Assembly: GCA_017545045.1 (NCBI GenBank)
Contig: JAFYDA010000064.1
Span: 1 to 56,427, forward strand
Source of the DNA: Prevotella sp.
GTDB lineage: Bacteria; Bacteroidota; Bacteroidia; Bacteroidales; Bacteroidaceae
Direction of reading: 5' to 3'
DNA length: 56,427 bases
Below are positions 41,551 through 49,758 of the stretch, in pieces. Numbering within the stretch: position 1 is the first letter of the stretch; the number at the start of each line of letters is the position of its first letter. The notes under the pieces were generated by a model. That model made no database searches, was not told where the DNA came from, and worked only from the letters and a program-made list of their open reading frames with translations. The position numbers and the translations under genes are program-made.

Positions 41551-43190
41551 TAGAGTTTCTGACATACGACCTGAAGGTGGCTGCAATATTAGCGGTATTC
41601 TATATGTTCTACCGCCTGCTGCTGAGCCGCGAGACATTCCACTACGTCAACCGCATCGTACTGTTGACAACCGCTGTGGCATCGTTCATACTGCCCTTGT
41701 GCGTCATCACGCTACACAAGACGGTAGTTGTAGAACTGACAGAGACGCATGTGGATTTCGAGGGGATGACCATGATGATCGAGGAAGCTGAGCAACAGCC
41801 TTTCTGGCAGACAGTAGCTATCATCACCTTCTTCATTGGTATGGTTGCCACCTTAGGATATACGCTCTCCAGCGTGCTCCGCGTATGGTTACTCATCAAG
41901 CATAGCCAACAGCATCCACAGCCCGACGGCACCGTCATCTGTGTAACATCCCTTAACGTGTCGCCTTTCAGCTGGATGCGCTACATCGTACTTTCTCAAA
42001 GCGATTACGAGGCCCACGATGCCTCTATTCTCGCCCATGAACGAGGACATATCCGTCGACATCACTCCGTAGACCTGCTCCTCGTTGATACGCTCACCGC
42101 CCTGCAATGGTTCAATCCCGCTATGTGGATGCTGCGCCAGGATCTGCGCGCCATCCACGAGTATGAAGCCGATGCAGCGGTACTCTCTCAAGGCATCAAT
42201 ATGCGCCAGTATCAGTATCTGCTTATCCAAAAAGCCGTGAGCCACTGCGGGTACTCGGTGGCCAACGGTATCAGTCACAGTACCCTCAAAAACCGCATAG
42301 ATATGATGCTACATAAGAATTCAAAGCGTGCCAGCTTGCTGAAGCTGCTCGCACTCGTCCCCATCGTGGGTGTTGCCCTGGCTCTGAATGCCGAGAGTGT
42401 TAATGACTACGTCTACAACGAACCGAAGACACCGCAGAAGAAGGTGGTGAAGAAAGGCCGTAAGGACGGACAGGTGAAGTTAAACGCCAAGACCATCGAG
42501 GTGAAAGAAGAAAAGCCTGCTGTTACAGGGGAAGCCCGTCTACACATACAGGGGGTGGCCGAAGCCGTTGAGAAGCAAGAGGTAAAAGAGACACCGAAGC
42601 TTATTTTTGGCGAAGCTAATGGCCCGGAGCCGCTGCTTATCCTTAACGGCAAGGTTGCCACGAAAGAACAGGTGATGGCACTCGACCAAGACGAAATTGA
42701 TCACATCAATGTCTTGGAAAATGAAGAGCGTGCTAAAGAATACGGCCAGTATTTCAATGCCGATGTCTCGAACGGAATCGTCTTTGTCAATACCAAGGAC
42801 TATATGAAGAATGGCAAAAAGGAAATAATGTCCGTTACCGTCAAAGCTAAGAAGCCTCGTGAAAAGTCTGAAGAAAAAGCCTTCGACGTGGTGGAGAAGA
42901 TGCCAGAGTTCCCTGGTGGCGTAGGCGAGATGATGAAGTTCCTGTCTATGACCGTGAAATATCCAGAGGCTGCTGAGAAGGCTGGCACTCAGGGACGCGT
43001 TATCGCCTCGTTCATCGTCGAGAAGGACGGCTCCATCAGCGGTGCCAAGGTTGTCAATAGTGTCAGCGAAGAGCTGGACGCCGAGGCCCTGCGCGTCATT
43101 AACGCCATGCCGAAGTGGACACCCGGCATGCAGAAAGGCAAGGCCGTCCGCGTGAAGTACACCATCCCCATCACTTTCCGCTTGAGTTAA
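41547..43190 (+). CDS. M56 (BlaR1-like) membrane metalloprotease with C-terminal TonB domain
   Basis: The 547-aa protein has four N-terminal membrane helices, a zinc site HERGH (His164-His168) with HEYEAD at 204, and helix FNPAMWMLRQDL between them. This is the M56 domain that in BlaR1 cleaves a repressor. The C-terminal ~100 residues (PEFPGGVGEMMKFL ... GRVIASFIVEKDGSI ... PGMQKGKAVRVKYTIPITF) are a TonB C-terminal domain. No beta-lactam sensor domain is present. The arrangement suggests an envelope signal read by the TonB part. It overlaps the repressor gene by 4 nt. Confidence 0.9.
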   Translation: MIEFLTYDLKVAAILAVFYMFYRLLLSRETFHYVNRIVLLTTAVASFILPLCVITLHKTVVVELTETHVDFEGMTMMIEEAEQQPFWQTVAIITFFIGMVATLGYTLSSVLRVWLLIKHSQQHPQPDGTVICVTSLNVSPFSWMRYIVLSQSDYEAHDASILAHERGHIRRHHSVDLLLVDTLTALQWFNPAMWMLRQDLRAIHEYEADAAVLSQGINMRQYQYLLIQKAVSHCGYSVANGISHSTLKNRIDMMLHKNSKRASLLKLLALVPIVGVALALNAESVNDYVYNEPKTPQKKVVKKGRKDGQVKLNAKTIEVKEEKPAVTGEARLHIQGVAEAVEKQEVKETPKLIFGEANGPEPLLILNGKVATKEQVMALDQDEIDHINVLENEERAKEYGQYFNADVSNGIVFVNTKDYMKNGKKEIMSVTVKAKKPREKSEEKAFDVVEKMPEFPGGVGEMMKFLSMTVKYPEAAEKAGTQGRVIASFIVEKDGSISGAKVVNSVSEELDAEALRVINAMPKWTPGMQKGKAVRVKYTIPITFRLS

Positions 43191-43263
43191 ATATCCGATT
43201 TCTTTGGGAATCGCCTCATCACGCTGACGGCACCAACAGGACGAACGATGCCTGCGGATGCTG

Positions 43264-45432
43264 TCAGCGCCTGACAAATTTCGTCACGACCGTACCCGTT
43301 GGCGTGGCCTGGCGGGCAAGATAGACGCCACGAGGCAGGCTGGCGGGAATGGAGGCCGACAAGCGGTGACCAGAGAGGTCGTAGATGGTGACAGCAGACG
43401 GACTCTCCTGTAGTCCTGTAGCATTGACTTCGTACACAGCATCCACTTGCTGACGGGCTATCGTCTCAGCCAGATTATAACCCAGATGGGGCGGCTGATT
43501 GTAGGCCGTGTTCTGCCAGCAAACAGCCATACGATAGGTATGGTCATGCATGAGCGTGGGCACGGCATACTTTGTTTCTATGTTGGTGCTGTATATACCC
43601 AGATAGGTTTCTTCGTTGGTGACAGTGTACAGGACGATCTCCTCGCGCCAGTCACCAAGAATATCGGCACAGAGGTTAGGCGTGTTCTTCGTGCCATTGC
43701 AGGTGCTGCCGGGATTGGAGAAGGTGGCGACGCTGGTGAACTTACCCGTCACGTCATCGTAGCGGTCTATCTTGTTGCCGTCGAGCAGTTGGTCTTGCAA
43801 GGTGCCGTTCCAGTAGACACGGAAGTTGAGTGAGCCGCCAGCCGACGATGCCAGACTGCCATTGGCAGCACTGCGCTGCTCACGCGCACCAGCCGAACTG
43901 ACCCACCAGTCATAAGTCTTGGACGACAGCTGAGCAGCCATGCCACGCCCGTTGTCGATACCCTCAGGCCCTCCTTTGGTCAGCACTTCGCCCGTGGCAG
44001 CATCGTGCACATCCCATGCGTAGGTGCCTTTCTCTTCGTGCACCTGGAACACCTGCATGCCCTGCCGACCGGCAATCATCTGTCCCATGTGGAGGGCGTC
44101 GCCGTGGCCAAAGCCAGTGGCATAGAGCAGCCGGCCGTCGTGGTCGAGTGCTGCCGAGCCCCAGATAATCTCGTCACAACCGTCGCCGTCGACATCGCCG
44201 ACAGCCATGTTATGGTTGCCGTTGCCATACAAGGTGCGGCTGCCGTTCTGGCCTGTGGCAGCAGGTGCTGCGTAGCTCTTCGTGGAACCGCTGGCCTTTG
44301 CCGTGTAGTCCACCACCTTATACTGCGTCTTGGAATCAGAGCGGTGGAGCCATCGGGGCTTCAGCTGCGTGCCGTCGAAATCAACGGCCCATACGTAAGC
44401 ATAGGTATAGTAACCGCGGCAGAATATACCGCTGGCGTGGCCTTCAGGGCCGTCGAGATAAGCCACGGCCGCCAAGTAGCGTTCACCGCGGTTGCCATAG
44501 CTCGTATAGTCCTTCTTGCCGCTACGGTCATCCCAGTTGAAGGTACCTGCAGCATCGCTCAATACCGACTGGGCACTGCGGTTGGGATTATAGGCAATGG
44601 TATGGATAGCCCTGCCCGTCAAGCCCTCGAACACGGTGAGATATTCATGACCGCCGTCAATACGGCCGTTGGAATCAGTCCATACCTTCGTATTAGAAGC
44701 ATTCTTTATCTTGGTGTTAGTGGATGCCTGATTGACGTAGTTGCCCTGACCGTCCTTCGAGCCGGGAGCCGTCTTGCACATCAGCTCCGCCCGTCCGTCG
44801 CCATCGAAATCGTAGACCATAAACTGCGTATAGTGGGCACCAGCGCGAATATTACGCCCAAGGTCTATGCGCCACAACTTGGTACCGTCGAGCCTGTAAC
44901 AGTCGATGTAGACGTTGTCGGTAACGCCGCCCTGCGAGTTGTCCTTCGCCGTTGATGGGTCCCACTTGACAACTATCTCATACTGACCGTCGCCATCGAC
45001 ATCGCCCACCGAGCAGTCGTTAGGCGAATATTGTCCCCCGCTAACCGAACCAGTGGCTGGACGGTCGAGCGGCAGCTTCAGCCAGCGCTTGGACCAGGAT
45101 TTCACGGCGTCAGTAGTATCCACCTCCTCACCGTCGACACGGACGACAACGCGGTATTCCGAGTCGTTCTTGCCGCCGGCATCCTTAAAGTTAGTCACTG
45201 TCAGGCCGCTTTTGATAACCTGCCCGTCACGCAACAGGTCGAATGTTGTGCGCCCGGGAATATCGGTGCCCAGAAGGCGCCAGCTAATGAACTTACCGCC
45301 ACCAGATGCGCTGGGAAGAGCCACCAAGCCGCGATCCAAATGCTCCATCTGACTCACCGGCGTTGTCTGAGCCTGCATGGCAGTGGTTGTCAACAGCAGC
45401 AGAAATGCCACCAAAGAAGAAATCTGTTTCAT
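43264..45432 (-). CDS. PL11 rhamnogalacturonan lyase (second copy)
   Basis: The 722-aa secreted enzyme (signal MKQISSLVAFLLLLTTTAMQ) covers the PL11 domain: EHLDRGLVALPSA, CSVGDVDGDGQYEIVVKWDP, DFDGDGRAELMCKT, AVGDVDGDGCDEIIWG and ILGDWREEIVLYTV. A C-terminal Ig-like/sorting tail follows (TIYDLSGHRLSASIPASLPR). It differs from the lyase at 35593-38943 by lacking the PATR-like region. The pair may cover endo- and exo-modes, which cannot be decided from sequence. Its -7 box is at 45452-45459. Confidence 0.93.
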   Translation of the reverse strand: MKQISSLVAFLLLLTTTAMQAQTTPVSQMEHLDRGLVALPSASGGGKFISWRLLGTDIPGRTTFDLLRDGQVIKSGLTVTNFKDAGGKNDSEYRVVVRVDGEEVDTTDAVKSWSKRWLKLPLDRPATGSVSGGQYSPNDCSVGDVDGDGQYEIVVKWDPSTAKDNSQGGVTDNVYIDCYRLDGTKLWRIDLGRNIRAGAHYTQFMVYDFDGDGRAELMCKTAPGSKDGQGNYVNQASTNTKIKNASNTKVWTDSNGRIDGGHEYLTVFEGLTGRAIHTIAYNPNRSAQSVLSDAAGTFNWDDRSGKKDYTSYGNRGERYLAAVAYLDGPEGHASGIFCRGYYTYAYVWAVDFDGTQLKPRWLHRSDSKTQYKVVDYTAKASGSTKSYAAPAATGQNGSRTLYGNGNHNMAVGDVDGDGCDEIIWGSAALDHDGRLLYATGFGHGDALHMGQMIAGRQGMQVFQVHEEKGTYAWDVHDAATGEVLTKGGPEGIDNGRGMAAQLSSKTYDWWVSSAGAREQRSAANGSLASSAGGSLNFRVYWNGTLQDQLLDGNKIDRYDDVTGKFTSVATFSNPGSTCNGTKNTPNLCADILGDWREEIVLYTVTNEETYLGIYSTNIETKYAVPTLMHDHTYRMAVCWQNTAYNQPPHLGYNLAETIARQQVDAVYEVNATGLQESPSAVTIYDLSGHRLSASIPASLPRGVYLARQATPTGTVVTKFVRR

Positions 45433-45451
45433 TGTTTTCAGTGTTTGTGTG

Positions 45452-45459
45452 CAAAGTTA
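45452..45459 (-). promoter_or_regulatory. -7 box of the second PL11 gene
   Basis: TAACTTTG on the minus strand, 20 nt upstream of the ATG; -33 element not clear. It is arranged back-to-back with the box at 45504-45511. Confidence 0.5.
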
Positions 45460-45503
45460 CATTTTTTTTTCTATTGACACATCAGAATGTGACAAAAAAT
45501 AAG

Positions 45504-45511
45504 TAACTTTG
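45504..45511 (+). promoter_or_regulatory. -7 box of the activase gene
   Basis: TAACTTTG, 23 nt before the ATG at 45535; -33 element not clear. Confidence 0.5.
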
Positions 45512-45534
45512 TCGTCGATAAGAGAAAAAAAAGG

Positions 45535-46389
45535 ATGACACCAACGATTTTCGACATCAAACGCTACGCCATCAACGACGGTCCCGGCATTCGGACAACC
45601 CTTTTCATGAAGGGCTGCCCGTTGCGCTGTGTCTGGTGCCACAACCCCGAAAGTTGGTCGCCTGAGCCACAGGTGCTCTTCAAGCAGTCGAAGTGCATTG
45701 GCTGTAACACATGCAAGCGCGAGGGTTTCATCGTGGACGAGTGTCCTGCCACCGCTCTGGAGATGTGCGGTCGGGAGTGGAAGTTGGACGACTTAATGGC
45801 CGAGGTGGAAAAGGAGCGCGCCGTAATGGAGGACAGCGGTGGCGGTGTGACGCTCTGTGGCGGCGAGCCGCTGATGCATCCTGCCTACACGCTCCAACTG
45901 CTGCGGGAACTGGGGCGACGCGGATTCCACCGCACGGTAGACACGACACTCTATGCGACGCAAGATGTGGTGCGTGCCGTGGCCGAAGCATGCGAACTGC
46001 TGTTAGTAGACCTGAAACTGATGGACAGCGAGAAGCATCGGCTATACACAAGCGTCGGCAACGAACAGATTCTTCAAAACATCCGTTTCGTTGCAGAGGC
46101 CGGCTACCACTTCGTCATCCGCATCCCACTCATTGAGGGCATCAATGCCGACAAGGAGAACATGGAAGCGACGGCCCGTTTCCTGTCATCATTAACCGTG
46201 AACCACCCGCCATTGACCGTTCACTTACTGCCTTACCACGACATTGGTAAGGACAAGCACCGTCGCATGATGCCGCCAACGCCCTATAATCCTCAGGGCT
46301 ATCCGATGGCTACCCCCTCAGAAGAATCCATGGAGCGATGCCGGCAGTGCTTAGCGGCGCAAGGACTCCAAGTCATCATCGGTGGCTGA
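45535..46389 (+). CDS. Glycyl-radical enzyme activase (PflA-like radical SAM)
   Basis: A 284-aa radical SAM enzyme. The cluster motif CPLRCVWC (CX3CX2C) is followed by an extra cysteine group CIGCNTC...C, seen in activases outside the classic short PflA. Other landmarks: DGPGIRTTLFMKGC, GGGVTLCGGEPLMHP, VDLKLMDSEKH and VIRIPLIEGIN. It would install a glycyl radical in a partner enzyme. No glycyl-radical enzyme is in the window, so the partner is unknown. Confidence 0.9.
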   Translation: MTPTIFDIKRYAINDGPGIRTTLFMKGCPLRCVWCHNPESWSPEPQVLFKQSKCIGCNTCKREGFIVDECPATALEMCGREWKLDDLMAEVEKERAVMEDSGGGVTLCGGEPLMHPAYTLQLLRELGRRGFHRTVDTTLYATQDVVRAVAEACELLLVDLKLMDSEKHRLYTSVGNEQILQNIRFVAEAGYHFVIRIPLIEGINADKENMEATARFLSSLTVNHPPLTVHLLPYHDIGKDKHRRMMPPTPYNPQGYPMATPSEESMERCRQCLAAQGLQVIIGG

Positions 46390-46391
46390 CC

Positions 46392-46555
46392 GTAGAGGCA
46401 CCACTGATTTCTACGGAGCCTCTACAGATTTATGCGGAGCCTCCGCAGAATTACAGGGAGCCTCCGCAGAATTACAGGGAGCCTCCGCAGAATCACAGGG
46501 AGGCGCTACAGAATCATGCGGAGCCTCCACAGAAATTTGTAGAGGCTCCGCATGA
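46392..46555. repeat. Array of ~21-nt palindromic units, copy 2
   Basis: About eight units of 19-22 nt, the commonest being ATTACAGGGAGCCTCCGCAGA twice in tandem, with the same core as the array at 27499-27619. It starts 3 nt after the activase stop and ends 26 nt before the stop of the convergent porin gene. Confidence 0.87.
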
Positions 46556-46580
46556 ATCACTAAACATTCAATAGTAACGT

Positions 46581-47990
46581 TTAGAACTTATAGTCAATGC
46601 CGAGACCAATGACGTGGTTGGTGCGCGAGTAGGTTTCCTTGCCATAGGTCGTCTGCTTGTCGTAGTCGCTGTAGAGCGAGCAGAAGTAGCCAGCGTTCAG
46701 GCGTACCTTCTCGTTAATGTTCCATGCTCCACCAAGACCGACGCTGTAGCTGTCGCAGGCAAAGGAGGTGTTCTGCTCGTAGCCGTCGCTGAGTCCGTAG
46801 TCGGTGCGCTGACCGCCGCAGCTGACGGTGAACTTGTCGTTGATGTCATATTCCACGCCGGCGAGAATCTCGTGAGTGCCGTGGGTCAGTTCCTTCTGAC
46901 GGTCGTTGGCCATCTTTGCATTCTTGTCGTCAAAGAAGTGGTACTCCAGCGTAGCGCGGAGCTTCGGGGTGAACTCGTAGCCGGCAGCGACAGAGAGCAG
47001 GGCAGGCATGTCGTAGCGGGTCTTGGCACCGTCCTCGTAGGGAGCGGTGTAGGCACCAAAGCCACCACTCATCTTCTGCTGGATGCCTTGTCCAATGGCC
47101 TGAGCCTGTGCAACCGTAATGGCACCGGCCATCACTAATTGTGTCAACGGTTCCGTCACAAGCTTGGTGGTGTTAAGATCAGCATTCAGACTGTTAGTCT
47201 CGTTCTTGGTCTCGATTTTCGTGCGGAATTCATAACGTGCGGTCAGCGTGAGAGGACCTTGGTGGAAGGCCAGGCTGACAATGGGCGTGAAGCCCCAGCC
47301 CTTCTGGTCAACATCGAGCGAGAGGTTTGCGAGGTTTCCCATAGTAGAACTATTTGCCTTGACATGGCCGCGATAGTAGCCGTCGTAGTAGTTGGCGCGG
47401 AAACCGGCTGCGGCCGAGAGGCAGTCGAGCACTTTATAGGAGAAATTGACCTGACCGCCATAAATATACTGCTTGCCCTTCATCTCAGCATCGAACTGGT
47501 TGGGGGTGACGACGGGCGTGGCGCCGCCGATGGTCTCGCTCAGGCCTTGGGTGAGGGTGGTAATGGTGCTGCCTAATAGGACGTTGAACATGGGCACACC
47601 CTCTTTGTACTCAACGAAGCCGCCGCTGCCCACGATGCCTATCATGCTGCTGATGGCCCAGCGGTCATGCTTGTACGTGGCGAAGAGGGCGGGCACGATG
47701 GGTGCAGAGGCCTTGCCCTCATACGTATGGCTGCCAGCCGTGGTGGTCAGCTCGATGTCGCGATACTGCCAGGGTTTCTGGAAGTTCAGCGAAAGTTGCC
47801 AGCCCTCGTGACCCCAGACGGCGCCTGCGGGGTTCGAGAAGGCAGCGTCGATGTCAAAGGTGGCGCCTCGGGCCATCATACGGTCGAAGGCAATGTGATA
47901 GTTCGTGTTGGTCATCAGTCCACCTGCATAGGTGCTGATCGTCATGCCGACAACAGCGGCCATGAGGGCGAAAAGTTTCTTGATTGTCAT
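46581..47990 (-). CDS. OMPP1/FadL-type outer membrane protein 1
   Basis: ATG 47990 begins MTIKKLFALMAAVVGMTIS, a signal peptide; an upstream in-frame start lacks one and would include the promoter. The 469-aa mature region matches the OMPP1/FadL/TodX barrels that import hydrophobic compounds: TNTNYHIAFDRMMARGATFD, AFSNPAGAVWGHEGWQLSLN, and a C-terminal aromatic YKF typical of barrel proteins. It lies 3' of a paralogous gene on the same strand. Substrate unknown. Confidence 0.88.
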   Translation of the reverse strand: MTIKKLFALMAAVVGMTISTYAGGLMTNTNYHIAFDRMMARGATFDIDAAFSNPAGAVWGHEGWQLSLNFQKPWQYRDIELTTTAGSHTYEGKASAPIVPALFATYKHDRWAISSMIGIVGSGGFVEYKEGVPMFNVLLGSTITTLTQGLSETIGGATPVVTPNQFDAEMKGKQYIYGGQVNFSYKVLDCLSAAAGFRANYYDGYYRGHVKANSSTMGNLANLSLDVDQKGWGFTPIVSLAFHQGPLTLTARYEFRTKIETKNETNSLNADLNTTKLVTEPLTQLVMAGAITVAQAQAIGQGIQQKMSGGFGAYTAPYEDGAKTRYDMPALLSVAAGYEFTPKLRATLEYHFFDDKNAKMANDRQKELTHGTHEILAGVEYDINDKFTVSCGGQRTDYGLSDGYEQNTSFACDSYSVGLGGAWNINEKVRLNAGYFCSLYSDYDKQTTYGKETYSRTNHVIGLGIDYKF

Positions 47991-48020
47991 AATAGGTTGA
48001 TTATTAAATAAATTCGACTG

Positions 48021-48028
48021 CAAAGATA
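48021..48028 (-). promoter_or_regulatory. -7 box of the first OMPP1 gene
   Basis: TATCTTTG on the minus strand, 31 nt upstream of the ATG at 47990. Confidence 0.5.
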
Positions 48029-48090
48029 CAATTAAATATCCATGCAGCCGAATTTTTTGACTAAAAAAACGAACTATATAGAACAATTTG

Positions 48091-49614
48091 TTACAAATTG
48101 ACCTCTAAACCTACACCGAGCACACGATTGGTGCGGGTAAAGGAATCGCTGACACCGGCCTGCGGATAGTTCGTACGGTTGTAATCCTCGTAGTTGGTCT
48201 GGAAGTAGGCCGCCTTCAGGGTCAGTTTGTCCGTGGCCTTGTAGTTGACGCCAAAGCCGGCGCTGTAGCTGTTGACCACAAACGAGAGGTCGTTCATATA
48301 CTCATCGGTCAGTCCATAGCGGGTAAGCTGTCCGCCACAGGAGATGGTGACACGCGGCGAGCAGTCCCACTCTATGCCAGCCAAAAACTCATTACTGCCA
48401 TGCGACAGCTTGTCCTGAGCGTCGTTGTGCCAATGGGCATTCTTGTCGTAATAGTGGTGATAGCCGGCATTGAGGCGCAGCTCCTCAATGGGAGCCCACT
48501 GGGCACCCACCGTCAGCAACGCGGGAGCGTCCTCGTTCACATCGGTCTCGTTGGCATATTTGTTGATGTTCTCAATGCCAGGGAAATTAGCGGCAGCGCC
48601 CTCAATGGTCAACGGCTTCTCGAGCGTGGAGTGGTTCTTCATTTTCATCTCTGTGTTGAACTCATATTTGGCAGCGAAGTTGAAGTTTCCTATTTTATAG
48701 TCGACACCAATGACGGGAGCCACGCCAAAACCAGTCTGGTTGCTCATCAGGTTCACACCCTGGCTGTACTTCTGAAGCAGTTCCAGCGGAACGAGTGCGG
48801 CCTCAGCCTGCTGCTGAGCCTGCGCCAGCGCTTCAGGGGTCATGACCCCCATCTGTGTGGCCAGTTCGGCCTGTCCTAACTGTTTGTTGATGCCGGCAAT
48901 GGCGCTATTGATAAAGCGGTCGAAATTCACGTAATAGGACTCACCCTGATCAGTATGCATCTTCACCTGGATATTGCTCAGGCGGGCACGATAGGAGGCG
49001 TCGCCATAAAGTGCACGCAGACCGCCGTAGACGGCCCAATGCTCATTAATCTTATAGGCTGCGCCAAACTGAAAGCCGAAGTAATACTGACGTCCACGCA
49101 TATAGCCGTCAACATCGTAGCCATCGACACCCAGGCCACGCTGCTGCAGTAAATAGGCGATGCTTCCCACAGCACTCTCGAACGACCCAAGGCCATTCTC
49201 GAACTCACAGGCACCACCGCCTCCTGGTACGGAGAAATTGAACTGCAGACTCCAATTGCCCTTATTATAAGCTGCCTGCACAGAGGGAAGGAAAGGCGCA
49301 TCAGCTATTCCTTCGAAAGTCTTCGTGGTCTTTCCGTCATTCTTCTTGCCAAGCGCAAAAAGAGGATTGGTAGAATTGACGGTACGCGTCTGATGAGCAT
49401 ACTGCCAGTTAATGCCCAGATGGAAACCCTCGGGCATGAAAACGACGCCGGCAGGATTGCTATAGACGCCATCCAGAGCGATGGACGCATCGCGTGCAGG
49501 ATTCCTTAAAAAGTCAATACTCTGATTTGTGTTGGTTAAGATGCCACCGGCTGAAGCGGTGGTGGTTGTCGCGGCCAGCATCACGCAGGCCATCATGCTT
49601 TGAATTTTGTTCAT
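48091..49614 (-). CDS. OMPP1/FadL-type outer membrane protein 2
   Basis: A 507-aa paralogue of the neighbouring porin, with signal peptide (MNKIQSMMACVMLAATTTTA), LTNTNQSIDFLRNPARDAS, GVYSNPAGVVFMPEGFHLGI, and a C-terminal VGLEVNL barrel end. The two proteins share the order of strands but differ enough to suggest an old duplication. It has its own -7 box at 49644-49651. Confidence 0.88.
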   Translation of the reverse strand: MNKIQSMMACVMLAATTTTASAGGILTNTNQSIDFLRNPARDASIALDGVYSNPAGVVFMPEGFHLGINWQYAHQTRTVNSTNPLFALGKKNDGKTTKTFEGIADAPFLPSVQAAYNKGNWSLQFNFSVPGGGGACEFENGLGSFESAVGSIAYLLQQRGLGVDGYDVDGYMRGRQYYFGFQFGAAYKINEHWAVYGGLRALYGDASYRARLSNIQVKMHTDQGESYYVNFDRFINSAIAGINKQLGQAELATQMGVMTPEALAQAQQQAEAALVPLELLQKYSQGVNLMSNQTGFGVAPVIGVDYKIGNFNFAAKYEFNTEMKMKNHSTLEKPLTIEGAAANFPGIENINKYANETDVNEDAPALLTVGAQWAPIEELRLNAGYHHYYDKNAHWHNDAQDKLSHGSNEFLAGIEWDCSPRVTISCGGQLTRYGLTDEYMNDLSFVVNSYSAGFGVNYKATDKLTLKAAYFQTNYEDYNRTNYPQAGVSDSFTRTNRVLGVGLEVNL

Positions 49615-49643
49615 ATCCTAAAAACGTTTAAAAAATTCGGCTG

Positions 49644-49651
49644 CAAAGGTA
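49644..49651 (-). promoter_or_regulatory. -7 box of the second OMPP1 gene
   Basis: TACCTTTG on the minus strand, 30 nt upstream of the ATG. Confidence 0.5.
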
Positions 49652-49758
49652 AGCAGATTAGGTTTTAATACAGTGTTTTCGCACACAGTATTAACATACA
49701 TTATATTAATGTATGTAAAATTCTGCACAAAACAACTGTGTTTGTGCAATACAACAGC

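Noticed and set aside
46338-46574. A 78-codon frame with 7-residue repeats (EPPQNYR)
   Set aside because: The repeat is produced by the 21-nt palindromic array, whose length is a multiple of three. The frame starts inside the activase gene and has no promoter or ribosome site.
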